Origin: Atherinomorus stipes
Lineage: Eukaryota > Chordata > Actinopteri > Atheriniformes > Atherinidae
Reading direction: 5' to 3'
Assembly: GCA_023101725.1 (NCBI GenBank)
Contig: JALJCO010003012.1
Span: 1,233,001-1,297,000, forward strand
Length of the DNA: 64,000 nt
Shown: piece by piece, positions 1 to 12,277 of the stretch
Layout: the number at the start of each line of letters is the position of its first letter
How positions within the stretch are numbered: the stretch's first letter is position 1
Translations under genes and position numbers: made by a program
Notes under the pieces: generated by a model
The model's database searches: none
Told to the model about the DNA's origin: nothing
What the model saw: only the letters and a program-made list of their open reading frames with translations

Positions 1-86
1 ACTTTTTTTAAGTTGAAAAAAAAAATCGAACTGTGACAATGCAGTATCGAACCAAACCGTGAATTTTTGGTATCATTGCTCCCCTA
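1..86. mobile_element. MITE end, same family as 17833-18399
   Basis: Repeats the right-hand end of the element at 17833-18399: an accgtgaatttttgg-type tract followed by a ctcccctag-type terminus. The rest lies off the window edge. Confidence 0.5.
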
Positions 87-96
87 GTGCATATAT

Positions 97-1143
97 CAGG
101 GCTCCAGACTGCAACAAAATGTTCGCATTTTGCGACTTAAATGTGAGCTGGAGCGAGTAAATTTTTCATACACTTGCGCATGTGCGATCATTAAATTGTG
201 CAGTTTTTTGCTGACAGACTTTCACACCGGCTCCGTGTGCACCACGTTCCGTGTGTGGTGCTGCCTCACTACATGACCGTTTCAGTTTAACTCCACACCG
301 GACGCACCAGAAGTCATCAGCGTCTCGTCGCGGCGTCGGGTCTATTTATGACAGCACATGCTTCCAACACGTCAAGCTCTAAGCAGTGTAGCCGTGTAGC
401 CAGGACCAGACAGGAAATCACACACGGAAGTAGTGTTAAGCATCCAGTGAATTTCAAAATAAAAGCCCCGCAGATTTGCGATGGCTGAATTATCAGTGAC
501 ACCAGATTAGAAGTCAATCATCAGGGGGTCTGAGTTTTTTTTTTTCCATCATGGACCACAGGACTTTAATCCAGCCCTCTTTATCATGATTGTTATCATG
601 TGAACTGGTGACATCATGCATGACCTTGTAATTTTGTCATCTGTTCCTGGTCCCTTTATCATAATGTCTTTATCATTAATCTACTTTTATATATTTGAGT
701 GGAATGAGTCTTGAGTTTAATATTCTAATGGGCAAAAATACTGAAACAAATAAATAGAGGTAAATTCGTCTTGGACTTTTTCTCTCCTTTTTGCTGATCC
801 GATCCATGACTTAAAAACCGTAAACCGCTTTAAACCGTGAAGTCATTGATCCATTGCACTGCTACCTACAACATAAAGGGACCTGGCACCACACAGCTTA
901 AACATTACAGAGTAAACACAGAGCCAGTCTGAGACATAAATGTGCTGTGACCTGTGAACATTGTAGTTTCTGCATTTATTGTTCAAGTACTTATCAGTAA
1001 TTCAGTGAAAATGAGAGAAAATGTGAACATTTGCTTTGCAAGTTGATTTCAGCGTGCGCCCCTAAATTTTCTTCTTGCACTCCTAAAAATTTAAGTTAGG
1101 GGCCACTGTGCCCCTTGTTAAAAAAAGTTAGTCTGGAGCCCTG
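97..1143. mobile_element. Non-autonomous DNA transposon, CAGGGCTCCAGACT termini
   Basis: A 1047-bp segment bounded by perfect 14-bp inverted ends, cagggctccagact at 97 and agtctggagccctg at 1130-1143. No transposase is recognisable inside. The terminus resembles hAT elements of fish; the flanks are AT-rich and no clear 8-bp duplication is visible. Confidence 0.7.
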
Positions 1144-1776
1144 TATATATACATGCAATCCACACAAGTCCAATTGCAAAAGACCATGCAGAGGATTATA
1201 CATGACTTCAGTTTGCTTCTGTTCCACATGATCTAATAGACAATCTGACTCATCAGACCAAGTGGCCTTCTGTCTGTGCTATAGGCTGTGGACAAGAGTC
1301 AGCATTGGCCAGTTTCATTCTCAGCAAGCTGTCATGCATTGTGTGTTCTGTCACCTTCCTGTCACAGACAGCATTAAAACCCTTCCTACCAACTACTTCC
1401 TCCCAAAAAAGCTCCGGAAGAACCTGCTGTCCAGGAGATGCATCAGCATTGATTCCACCAATTTTAAACGTCCCCAATTATGTCCTTCGGAATAAAAAAA
1501 AAAGCTGTTCATTTACTGCCTGATATATTCCACTTCTTCCAACAGTAATTGTCAAAACAACAAGATAATCAGTGTAATTCACCTGTCTGCTGTTCCAACA
1601 TTTTGGCTGATTGGTGTTTATTTATGATGACAGCTACATGCATTACAGTGTCCAGTCTCCAATATTTTCTGACTAAAACAACCTTGAGTTTGACTTGAAG
1701 GAGATATATTCATTCATTTTTTAATTCTGAAAAAAGGAACATGATATCATTAATCTTTTTGTATTTGTCAAGCCTC

Positions 1777-2236
1777 ACGGTGTGTTCAGACTAAATGTGA
1801 TTTGGTCAAAAACACGGCTGACGCCCAAAGTTGGGCGCTGTGTCACGGAAAAGTCAGACGCTTGATTCCCAGCATCTTTACGCCCCAGACGCGCATCGAG
1901 GGATGTCCAGCCAAGGCGTGTTCAACGCGCGTCGGGAGGAGCCTCTCCTTTTTTTTTTCTCCTGTCACAGGTCTGTTTGCACAATGGCAGATGCAGTAGA
2001 GAGAGGGGCTCGGCTTTATGTGATCAACAAAGCACCATGACATTTAGTCGCTCTGATTGGTTGACACCCCGCATCAAGACTCCAAGATTCAGATTTTCCA
2101 ACTCTGGCGTCTGCCGCCCTTGACACGTGTCGAAATTCAGGGTTTTCGATGCCTCCTAGACGCGTGTCGGCCATTGACTTTGCATGTAAACCTGACACCC
2201 TTGACGCTCAAATCGCGTTTGTTCTGAACAAACCGT
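1777..2236. mobile_element. MITE, ACGGTGTGTTCAGAC termini
   Basis: Inverted ends acggtgtgttcagac and gttctgaacaaaccgt, followed on the inside by matching atttg/caaat tracts, enclose about 460 bp of unusually GC- and CpG-rich sequence containing several CGCG motifs. No coding capacity. Target duplication not evident. Confidence 0.65.
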
Positions 2237-3021
2237 CAGAGGGCTCGTGTAACTGAATAAGAGCAAATTTAATGACTCATATATCCAATAGCATCAAATA
2301 CATTTTAATTACCTTTCATTTAGAATGATCACATTAAAACTAGTGGTTTAAAAAAAAGTTTTATCTGACAATGGTGACTGTGAGGAAGGATGGGGATCCT
2401 GAAGCATAGAAGTGAGGCTGCAGCAAAGATTGATCATGACCAGATGACAAACAACCCAGAAGTCAATCCAACATGGCTTTCCTGAGGCATACACCGAAAT
2501 CTTTAGCAGCCTAAACACAAAAGTCCAGGATGCAAGTGTTTTCTTTTAATTGCTTCATTAAAGTGTCTCCATAGAGAATCAGCTTCCCCATCTGCTCCAG
2601 TGAAAGCGAAAACCGCTCATCTTAACACAGTTCAAGGCCATCTTGCTAAATATAGCAATGACTTTTCTAATTATGCTGTTTCACAAAACCTAATATAATT
2701 ATTACAAGTGCTGCCTCCACCTAATTAGATATCTGGCACGTTTTTCTCTCAGCTTGTTAGTTTTCTTGCTCTTTCATGACAGTCTCTGTGGGGTGGGGAG
2801 TAACGGTAAGAGTCCTTTCAGAGATACAATATGTGTCATTCCATTTTGCTTTAAATATGATTCTTTTAATATATATTTTATATGAATTATCTAATAATTC
2901 CCAGCTTTTTGATGAAAAGTAATTTAATGTAGTCAAAATCTGTGTGAGGTAGAAAAAAAAATTAAGGGAGCAAATTGCGCAGCGTCCCCTAAAGCAGCAG
3001 TACAGTTTGTGCTACACTTAC

Positions 3022-3106
3022 CTTCTTATAGAGGGAGCGCAAGTCTCTGTACTGCCACATACTGCTGAGCACCTGCGACGCCGCCTTTACCACCTTCGCC
3101 GAGTGT
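3022..3106 (-). CDS. ctnnd2: delta-2 catenin exon G (last armadillo repeat)
   Basis: Internal exon of 85 bp (one base plus 28 codons). The acceptor is ctctccccag and the donor the consensus gtaagt. It has no start Met and was found by extending the gene rather than as an obvious open frame. It encodes [18 protein letters not shown] followed by [10 protein letters not shown], which in CTNND2 closes the armadillo domain just before the DGWSQYHF segment and the long C-terminal tail that ends in a PDZ-binding motif. That tail must lie below position 3022 or outside the window; I found no further exon between 1 and 3021. Confidence 0.93.
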
Positions 3107-5243
3107 CTGGGGAGAGATGGAGAAAAAGATGGAGAGTTATTTTTCCTGCACTCCATTTGTTTTCATGTTGTAATGGCTTCAAGAGTAAGACGGCCATCGC
3201 TCTTTGCAGAGGAGAATAATTTTTGTGCAGCAAAAGCAGCATTTCAGATGAGTTTGAAATGAGCCACTCTGCCACATTAATGGTCCCCTCTCTGCTACTC
3301 AGATGAAAAATGACTGGTAGGAGTCACTTCATGAGCTTTGCCCTTAAAACTAACATCTTCAACTGGAGCAAGGGAGGAGTCTCTTTTTCTATTAGTACAG
3401 AGGAAAAAACCCTTCTTAAAATCATGCTTTGCAGTAAATCTGACATTTTGCATGTCTGGAAGTTTGAAAAGTGCAGCGATGGTGACAAAAGTAAACCTTT
3501 AACCTTTAATTAGGGATGTTCGATATTGGCTTTTTTATTGATCCAATATCTGATTTTGTCCAACTCTTAAATTCTGATATCCGATATCAACCGATACTGA
3601 TATATTCTCATATTTTGAGAAAAACAGCTATACTCTGCCCTGAGAGCAAAGATTCCAAAATAGCCTTAACTCAGCCAGGAGTTCATTTTGGACATCTGGC
3701 TGCCAGATATCAGATACTAGCAGGTATTAGCCAGCATGTGGCCGATAATGTAGGTAGGCCGATAATATCAGACATCCCTACTTTTAATCAACAGCATCAG
3801 CTCAGATCTACTGATGGCCGCACCCAGCTGAAATCAGGACTTGCCATTGGGCATGTTCATGGCTGAGCAGGAGACTTTATTAAACTGAATCATTAGTGTT
3901 ATTAATTCCAGCGCCATTTTTTCCTGCTGTAACAAATCAAAATGACTCTGCATTTCAGTCATCGTGTAAGACACAAATTCTTACTAAAAGAAGCAATGTT
4001 TCATGTGCTGCCAAAACTATGCTGATGTTTGTGTAGTTGTGGCAGGGATGTAACTAAAGATTTCCTCATATTTTTTGCTCCCCTCCCCAAAACAGTCATA
4101 ATAGCATGGCTGTAATGTAACTGATGTTTTCTCACTCTAAAAGTACGTTATTGTCTGAATAATCCATTTGTCTACAGTCTCTTTCTAAAGAAAATGGAGA
4201 TGTGTGGCTTTTCAGCTGATAACTACAATCTCTGTGACATTTGCATTTATGGAGGTTTCTTTCAGCACCTCATCTCTCTCTGTAATGGTGCCCTTGAGCG
4301 CACTTCCCTAAATAGACCAAGTCTCACTCCATAACAATAAATCAACATTTGACCTCCGTCTGATAACATTCTGGTGTCATGGCAACCCCTGACCCATTGG
4401 TTTCCATGGCAGCTAGGCAGAACACCCTGCTCAGTCTCCCATGGTGACAGGAGTTATATTTTGTCTGCGTCTTCCTTGTTGTTCTCCAGCTGTCATTTGC
4501 AGATGAATGCTCACCAGGAACGCCGATGCGGTTATGGATGATGGATGTGAGGCTGCATTAAGGTACGGTTCACTACTGACCATGTGAGGTGGGCTGACTG
4601 ATGGTGTGAGAAGCAGAATGGAATAAAGAAACTAAAATATCCTTAGCTGTGTGCCTGGACTTGGGATTGATGCAAGCACATTTTAAGATGAAAAGTAGTC
4701 CATTGCTCTCTGTGATGCTAATGTTCCCCAATGGAATGACACAAACTCTGCCAGAGTTGTGATTTATTTTAATAAAAATAAAAGCAACTTTGAAATATTC
4801 AATGTGTAGTGAGATGATAAATAAAAAATCCCTTTATATAATCCCAAATTTTTACAGACAGATTCCTGCAGAGCTTGATGGGATGCTACTTTAGAATCAG
4901 CTGGGTTTCAGGTCATGAATATGGGTTAAATTATGTATTTTGAACCAGAAATTCAACCTAAAATGAAATCTTTCTGATATGCAAAAAGAACTTAAACATC
5001 TCAACTAACTTTTTAAAAAGTTAATACAGCTTAAATCACAAGAGAGATATGATGTTCTTTGCAGGAAAGTGTTGCATAAAAGCATAAGAAATTTTGTAAC
5101 TCCATTTTAATGATGCAGATCTTTCAGTCTGACTAAATTAGTTTTCCTTTTCCTTTCTCTTTCTTTTTGCATAACTTCAAATGTAGAAACAACTTTTCAT
5201 TTTGAAACACAAAAGAAAAATAGAGCCAGTTTACACAACTCAC
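3107..5243 (-). other. ctnnd2: ctnnd2 intron F/G, 2.1 kb
   Basis: Intron between exons F and G. It contains one 270-bp MITE at 3511-3780. The rest (3107-3510 and 3781-5243) is unremarkable AT-rich sequence. Confidence 0.85.
3511..3780. mobile_element. hAT-type MITE, TAGGGATGTTCGATA family, copy 1
   Basis: A 270-bp element with ends tagggatgttcgata and tatcagacatcccta. The flanking octamers are cctttaat and cttttaat, an 8-bp target duplication with one mismatch, which points to the hAT superfamily. It is a short internally deleted version of copies 2 to 4. Confidence 0.75.
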
Positions 5244-5493
5244 TTGTCTCCTTTGCTGCGGGCGATGCCGATTAGCTTTTCGATGCCACCAGCATCACGG
5301 AGAGCTTTTGCATTCTCCATATTCTTGGTGATTACTTCGTGCAGCGCACAACAGATGGCAGTTACTGTATCATCTGACATGGCCTTGCTGGGTGGGCCTG
5401 CGGTGCCGGAGGTCCCAGTACTGGTGGTATTATTGTTGCTGCTGCTACTACTGCCTGGAAGCCGATGGATCAAATCTCTCATGGCATATTTAC
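5244..5493 (-). CDS. ctnnd2: delta-2 catenin exon F (armadillo repeat with Ser/Asn/Thr insert)
   Basis: Internal exon of 250 bp, separated from exon E by a 22-kb intron. The acceptor is aatgcag and the donor gtgagt. It completes the Gly codon from exon E, then reads [13 protein letters not shown], a low-complexity linker with five Ser and three Asn followed by Thr/Ser/Gly/Ala/Pro residues, then [38 protein letters not shown] and [10 protein letters not shown]. The last Lys codon is split [14 protein letters not shown] is characteristic of CTNND2. As I recall, mammals have a shorter Asn/Ser linker here, so the fish protein is longer by roughly 15 residues. The insert lies in a loop between helices, where length change should be tolerated. 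Confidence 0.95.
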
Positions 5494-5673
5494 CTGCATT
5501 TTGTGGAGAGAGGAAAGAAAAAGGTTAAGAAAAACATGTTTGCTTCACATTATTTACCTGGATAAATCCTGAGAAAGTTGATGTTTTAAATCATATATCT
5601 ATTCAAAGATATAATTAGGGTTGTTTTTAGTGAGTATGATGGTAAATGAGAGATGGAATAAAACAGTTTTAGA

Positions 5674-6280
5674 CAGGGATGTTCGATGTTTTTTTTTTTT
5701 TTAACAGATATCCAACATTGTCCAACTCTTAATTTCTGATATCTGATATCAATCGATATCAATATATGCAGACAACTGTGAGGTTGAATCACCCGTATTT
5801 TGAGAAACATAACTTTTTTTCTACTCCGAGAGCAAAGATCCCAAAATAGCCTCAACTCAGCCAGAGGAGTTCATTTTGGACATCCGGCTGCCAGATATCA
5901 GATACTAGCTGGTATTACCCAACATGTGGCTAATTATAGTGTTTCTGACAACTTGGTAACTTAACCAACAACTTAAAACCAGACATATTATAAGCAGCTT
6001 CAAAGCAAGTCAGTCTGTAGCAGCAACAGCTGCACTGTAGTCACATGACTCTGAAAGGAATGCTGGGATATGAAGTTCTTCCACAAGAAGAAGGACTTGT
6101 CTACATGCTGGACCAAAGCTAATGGAACAAGATCTCGCAAGATTCGGACCAACATTTTTTTACAGACAAAATCTCACGAGATCTCATTAGTTAACAATTA
6201 TCGGTCCGAAAAACCAATACCAATATTTTCTGATATCACATTTTAATGCTGATATTGGCCAATAATATCGGACATCCCTG
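5674..6280. mobile_element. hAT-type MITE, TAGGGATGTTCGATA family, copy 2
   Basis: Bounded by cagggatgttcgatg and atatcggacatccctg. The interior carries a conserved block around 5980-6080 (aagcagcttcaaagca, cagtctgtag, tgactctgaaaggaatgctg) also present in copies 3 and 4. Flanking octamers match at 6 of 8 bases. It abuts another MITE on its right. Confidence 0.75.
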
Positions 6281-6282
6281 GT

Positions 6283-6833
6283 CTTAGGTGGTTTTCACAC
6301 ATATTTGGGTCAAGCCAGGTGCTGCTGCTGAAGCAGTGAAAAGATTGCAATGTTTCAATTTTCAACTAATACAGCTCCGTTTCACATATGCTTTTTTATC
6401 TGGAGCGTTGTGTATCCATGGCAACCAGACGTAAGTAGACGCGTTCCAGCTGTAAAGCGTGGCTGAGTTGTAAACAAAACACACATGAATGATGGAGCGT
6501 GTTGAAGACAAGACACGGTTGCTGTGGATAACAATGTTGGTAACCACTGGAGGCAGAGGATTTCCAGAGAAAATACTGCAAAGCGCAGACTGTATCTGGA
6601 GTATCTGGGATTTAGGTTACGATAAAGTTGGTGCGCGTTCACACATCACTCGCGCTGCATTCCAGGTTGACGCAAGCCGCTCTGAAACCACCCCGGCTAG
6701 CTGGTCTGAGGGCGGGTGAGTTACGTCGACTACGAGCACGAGAGGCGTGTTTACACAGACCCAGTTGTGCCGTGTTCGGTACCAAAACTCACTTAGATCG
6801 ACCTAAAAATGTCCTGGGTGAAAACACCTTTAG
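6283..6833. mobile_element. MITE, CTTAGGTGGTTTTCAC termini
   Basis: Left end cttaggtggttttcacac and right end gtgaaaacacctttag are imperfect inverted repeats, and the similarity continues inward (cctgggtg on the right against the caagccagg region on the left). About 550 bp, non-coding. Confidence 0.55.
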
Positions 6834-8401
6834 ACTAATAAATGCCTGAACAGTCCATAAAGATCTGATTTGTGCGGGCCCACTGCAAATCCTCGGATTT
6901 ATACTTGCAAAAAAATCCAATATTATTGCAGACTGTAAAGGGAGACAAAAACGAAAAAGGAAAAAAAAAAGATAGCTTTCAAAGAAAGGGAAGTTGGATA
7001 GATTTATAAAAAATAGAACAGGCCTAATTAAGAACGAAATGGGATGATTTCAGACATGAAAGGCCATTACTGCAGCTTTTAGGAATAATATCAAAAGTTA
7101 AGAGGAACATTGTATTACAAAGAAGAATGTTAAAAAGCTGAGGGCAAAACCACCTGATGCATGTACAATATGCTGCGGTTAGATTAAACAGGTCAAAATC
7201 CTTCATAAAGTCATCCTGTTAGTTAACATATGGCCGGTTTGCTGACATACATTCAGATGTTAACGTATGTGCATTCAGATGAAAATAAATCTCACAGTGT
7301 CACACTAAATCATCAAATTAGTAAGTGCATCTGAAGTCATGCAACAAGTGACTGTTATTTCCTTAGGTGTCTGAGTCATCTACAATCTACTCGCTGAGGA
7401 GTTTCCCATGAGAGTGAGATGCTGAGGACTGAGCGGAGGGGGTCAGACAGATCTGAGCAAATAGGTAACGAGAACAGAATAGAGAAGAAGGACTGAACGG
7501 ATAAAAGATGTGATTGTGCTGACTAAGGCGGAGATGAATCAAACATGAGCAGTAGCCGAAGGAAAGGAAATGTCTTGACCATCATAAAAGCTGTCAATTA
7601 CACTTGTCTTCAGCACTCCGTGACAAAACCCACAAGTCATGTTCCAGGTACAGAACAATCAATTTCGGCACTGAGGTGAATGTTGAATAATGAAACATGG
7701 TGAGCATGGAACCATTCCATGCACATGAAAGGCTGCACTTCCAGCAGTTATCTCCTCAGAAAGAATCATCCTCCATGCAACATGTGCTGCTGGAAGTGAC
7801 AAAGGACGTTATCCAAAACAGTGCAGTGCCTGTTTTGTGTATATGCAACACATAGAAGCTCCTCAGTGTGAGTCATTTCTCTCTAAAATTACATAAAAAT
7901 GCAAAGAGCAGAATCGGATGAAAAATAAGACCTTTTGCTGCGTTATATCATCTTCAAGCAGACTATTACATTGCCTCCTGAAGCAGAATAAAACTAAGGC
8001 AAAAACAACCAGTTTAGAATAAAAGGCTTTTGGATTTCACTGACTGTTGTTTTTTCTTTCATTGGTTGTGAAATAACACCTCTGAACAACTCTCTTTTAA
8101 CACAGTCTAAAACTACCACTTGTTTTTTTAACTGCCACTTTGCATAAGATGGCCAATCTTCCACAGCTCAGGGTGCTACTTTGAATATTTCACATCTCTA
8201 AGGAAGTACAAGTTAAAACAAAAGCAGCTTTGCAACACAGAGATTTGTTCTTTTTGCAAGTAGAATACAGAATACCCTATTCCCATCTTTCCTTCTTCTT
8301 TTATTCATTTTACAAAAATTCCCCTTCCCTGCATTACACAGGATATTTCTCCCAGACTCTGACAACCTGGAAGTAAATCCCCAACTCATCATGGGGACTT
8401 T

Positions 8402-8460
8402 AATAAATCTACATGTACACTATCGCTCAAAAGTTTGGGATCACTTTCCTATTAAATCTA
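8402..8460. repeat. Tc1-type terminal fragment
   Basis: The tract around 8415-8450 (acactatcgctcaaaagttt then gggatcac) is a commonly seen fish Tc1/mariner terminus, from memory. Only the end is present, immediately left of the larger Tc1 element. Confidence 0.4.
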
Positions 8461-8491
8461 ATGGGAAAGTAATCACAAACTCTTGTGTATA

Positions 8492-10063
8492 CACTCAGCT
8501 GTAGTTTTGTACACCTGCTACCACAAGCAGCTAATCAACCAGCCAATGGCAGCAACTTAATGCATTTAACCATGTAGATATGGCTAAATTTCAAACTGAG
8601 AGGGAGAAAGAGGATTGAAATTATGTTTAATGTGGTATGATTGGTTGTGCCAGACAGACTGATCAGAGTATTTCAGAAACTGCTGATCCACTGGGATTTT
8701 CCTGCACAACTAGGGTTTACAGAGGATAGTCTCCAAAAGAAAACATCCAGTAAACTGCAGTGGTTGACTGAAATACCTTGTTGATGCCAAAGGTCAGAGG
8801 AGAATGTCCAAATGAGAGAAAGGCAACGGAAACTCAAATACCCACTGGTTACAGCCAAAGTATGCAGAATATAATCTCTGAATGCAGAACAGAGGAAAGC
8901 CACACCTGTCAGCTACAGATAAGAACAGGAAACTGTCTTCTACATAAAATGTGTTTTAGATACAGTATAAACTTGCCTCGCTATAATTCACGCAGAATCC
9001 CAAAACTTGGATGAAAGAAGATTGGAAAAACATGGGTCTGGTCTGGTATGTCTTGTATTCAGCTGCAACATTCAAATGTTTGTGCCAAATTCTGACCCTA
9101 CTAACAGGAAGATTTGATCCATCTTGCCTTGCATCAATGGTTTGGGTTGTTGGTGTAAAGCTGGATTTATACTCGCGTGTCCTCTGCATCTGCGTAACCG
9201 CTGTAGACTCTGTGTTGGTCTGCAGAGGCCTGACATGCACCTCTTCAGACCCGACGTGCATCCCAGCTATGCAAACGCAGAGACACGGAAGAACTCACTG
9301 GTGATTTGTCACTGTGGTTACGTGCCTCCGGATGTTTGGGCTTTGTACCTGAATGAATGAATGAATTCATGTCGGACGCTATTGTTGCTCTAAAAGTGGA
9401 AATACTTGCCAGGGCTGAAGCGTACCATCAGGGTGAAAAATGAAACTTCATCCTGTAGAGTTTCATGGTCAATAACCGCACTGTTGTCGCCTGCAGATCT
9501 GGAGAAGAAACTGCAGCATGACACCGTAACCCTACGCTTGAGTAAAAACACACAATGCTTTTGCGTCAGCTACGCAGACTCGACTGGACGCAGATGCTGC
9601 ACGAGTATAAATCCAGCTTTATGATGTGGAGGATAGTTTCTTGGCAAACTTTGGTCTCTTAATACCGATTGAGCATAATTTAAAAACAACAGCCTACCTG
9701 AGTATCATTGCTGACCATGTGCATCCCTTTATGACCAAACTGTACCATTGTCTGATGACAACTTCCAACAGGATGATGCACCATGTCACAAAGCTCAAGC
9801 CATCTCTAACTGGCTTCTTGAACATGACAATGAGCTTGCTGCACTCCAATGGCCTCCACAGTCACCAGATCTCAATCCAATAGAGCAGCTTTAGGATCTG
9901 GTGGAACGGGAGGTTCTCATCATGGATGTGCAGCTGACAAATCTGCAGCAACTATTGGATGCCATCATGTCAATGTGGACCAAAATCTCTGAGGAATGTT
10001 CAATTAAGGCAAAGCAGAGTGCAACCTGATGGTGTAAGATGTACCTAATAAAGAATCTCAGTG
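8492..10063 (+). pseudogene. Decayed Tc1/mariner transposon, DD36E-like transposase
   Basis: Element flanked by TA dinucleotides, with left end cactcagctgtag and right end aagaatctcagtg. The transposase frame is broken, but the C-terminal catalytic part is readable near 9768-9900: QDDAPCHKAQAISNWLLEHD, then WPPQSPDLNPIE, then a stop where Leu-Trp is expected. In the surviving frame I count 36 residues between the Asp of DDAPCHK and the Glu of NPIE, against 34 in Tc1 and Sleeping Beauty, which suggests a DD36E lineage. Earlier parts (8640-9120) retain recognisable noncontiguous coding blocks with many stops. A 462-bp MITE interrupts it at 9158-9619. Once a cut-and-paste transposon, now inactive. 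Confidence 0.8.
9158..9619. mobile_element. MITE nested in the Tc1 element, AAGCTGGATTTATACTCG termini
   Basis: Inverted ends aagctggatttatactcg and cgagtataaatccagctt, perfect over 18 bp, flanked by TA on both sides. The interior is CpG-rich. If a 3-bp TAA target is assumed instead, removing the element restores the expected gtaatg of the Tc1 element, which would favour a PIF/Harbinger-like origin. Confidence 0.75.
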
Positions 10064-10319
10064 TATATATAAAGTATGTGGTTAAGTAGTTATGCCATAT
10101 TCTTTAAAACTCACACATGAACACTCAAAGACACATGCTGATGCTGCAAATACACATCCATGAAAAACCAAATGCGCACACACATTCAACCTCCTTCCAT
10201 GAAAAAGGAGTTAATTGGCCAAGTGTTATCAGAGGGTGGCAGGCTGAATAGAGGTTAAGCAGCCATTGTCTTTTGGCTGTGAAGACAAAGTTAAGCTGAA
10301 TCCTAAGAGGAAGCCTCAT

Positions 10320-10530
10320 TATTTGACTGACTTGAATTAAGTGACTAATTTCCTGACTGATTTGTTGGCTGAAGGCTAACTAATTTACTTGCTTTCTTTA
10401 AAGATCTGACTAATTTCTGAGTGAGCGACTGAATTATTTACCGTTTGAGAGCGCAAATGATTTAGCGACTTGTTAATTTACCGACAGACTGACAGATCAT
10501 TTTCCCAGAGAATGACTGACTGACTGATAA
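10320..10530. repeat. Degenerate GACT-rich tract
   Basis: The words gactga, gactaattt and tgactgact recur at irregular spacing over about 210 bp. It looks like a decayed minisatellite or expanded tetranucleotide. No function inferred. Confidence 0.4.
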
Positions 10531-11528
10531 AGTAAAGGAATAATTTATCATCCAACACACTGCAGGTAACAGCAATAACAAATATACAGAGGAGTCTAGA
10601 GAAATGATTAGAGTCATAAATATTTTCTGCTTATCGACAAAAATTCGCTGATAAGTTGCCGTCAGCATATCCGATAAATATGCTTGCACAAACGTGTGGG
10701 TACACCTCTATGTCCAGGCATATCTCTCTCAGCCACTGTAACATCATCACATTTATGCCACAGGGGGCGAGTTCGGAAAGGAAAGAATGATATGAAAGGG
10801 GAGAAGGGAAGATTCAGCACTGTGGTCCCCCATGAGAAAGGACAGAAGATGAATGGGAAAGTCTGGAAAGAAAGCATTTAGCCAGCATAGACATTAGCAT
10901 ATGCTGAGGCGAATGCAATGTGAAATGCTTTCCCAGCCGCAAAATCAAACAGAGCGGCCCTCAATCCCCTCCGAATCCCTTTAATAACAATCTTGTTAGA
11001 GGAAGACGTCGTCTCCAGAAAGTTTTTCCACACATACACTTTACCTTAATGATCCACACATACACAGCTGTGCAAGTAAACCAATAAGCATTTCACCTCA
11101 GCAGAAACGTGGCTCATTATCTGCCTCTGTGTTCGTTTGCCTCACTTTCCACTTGTTTCCCCTCTTTCTGGGGCACATTTCACAACTTATTTGGTGTGAT
11201 GTGAAAGGCGTTTTATATGGAATATTAGATTTTATTTCAGCCCAGTATCAGAATGTTTGCTTTTGTATGTTCACTGGATTTCAGATAAAAATGAGACAAA
11301 AGTCTCATAGACAAAAGTAAATATATAGAAAAGCACTCGGAGAGCACAGACCTCCGCCAAGCAGCTCATGTCCCCGTCATATTGTGGATTTACAACAAAG
11401 ACTCATACGCCTGCATTCATTTAATCTACATCATTGGATTCCTTGACCATGAAAACATACCACTAGCATCTGGAATCATGATTGTATTACTATTACTTCA
11501 AAAGTTATTTCCAAAAATTGATATTTAC

Positions 11529-12277
11529 TAGGAATGCACGACAAAATCGGTCCACTATCGGTATCGGCCTATATCGGCCTTAAAACTGAGTATCGGACAT
11601 CGGCCACCCCACCGATATTTTACCGATCAGCTCGCTGTTTCTAAAGTCTAAAAAAACCCAACTTCTTCTTCAAAAACTTCTTTTTGACAGACTTTAAAAC
11701 TTCTAAAGACTAGGGGTGGGAAAAAAATATCGATACACTGAAATATCGCGATATCTTCATATGCTGATATTATATTGACATTTAAAAACATGTTATCGAT
11801 CTATTTTCCTATTGAAATCTTGCAATATTTTATTGCTCTGTTGCAAAATCTCGCGAAAATGAATAAAACCTTCACAATATTTTCATATGCAAAAACGCGG
11901 TATCAATCTATTTTGCTATCAAAATCTGGTGATATTTCATCATTCTGTTACAAAGTCTTGCGATAGTTCATGAAATGTGAGATTTTGTAACAGAACGATA
12001 AAATCTCGCAAGATTTTGTAAATAAAATATATCAATATTGCATGTTTGAATATCAATTTGATATCAGCATATGAAAATATTGTGATATTTCAGTGTATCA
12101 ATATTTTTTCCCACCCCTATTTTCAAAGCATTGGAAACAGATAATGAAACTGCTATTGGCAATGACTGCTTTTTAAAAAAGCTTTAATATCGGTATCGAT
12201 ATCAGTTATCGGCCACATGAGTTTGAAAATATCGGCATATCGGATATCGGCCAAAATTCCAATGTCGTGCATCCCTA
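11529..12277. mobile_element. hAT-type MITE, TAGGAATGCACGAC termini, 8-bp duplication
   Basis: Ends taggaatgcacgac and gtcgtgcatccctaa are inverted. The octamer atatttac flanks it exactly on both sides (11521-11528 and 12278-12285), a perfect 8-bp target duplication typical of hAT transposons. Subterminal regions are full of atcgg/ccgat words. It hosts a second element at 11711. Confidence 0.85.
11711..12119. mobile_element. Foldback MITE nested in the hAT-type MITE
   Basis: Ends taggggtgggaaaaaa and tttttcccacccctaa-like, with the inverted similarity running deep into the element (cactgaaatatcgcgat against tgtgatatttcagtg, catatgctgatat against atatcagcatatg). Most of the 409 bp can fold on itself. 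Flanked by TA. Confidence 0.8.

Larger units (their letters stand above)
1..3021 (-). other. ctnnd2: intron downstream of ctnnd2 exon G (partial)
   Basis: Begins at the gtaagt donor of exon G and runs off the window. It contains a MITE end at 1-86, an inverted-repeat element at 97-1143 and another at 1777-2236. From 2240 to 3021 I see nothing. Confidence 0.8.

Noticed and set aside
9353..9370. gaatgaatgaatgaatt considered as a microsatellite
   Set aside because: Only four units; too short to list, and inside the nested MITE.
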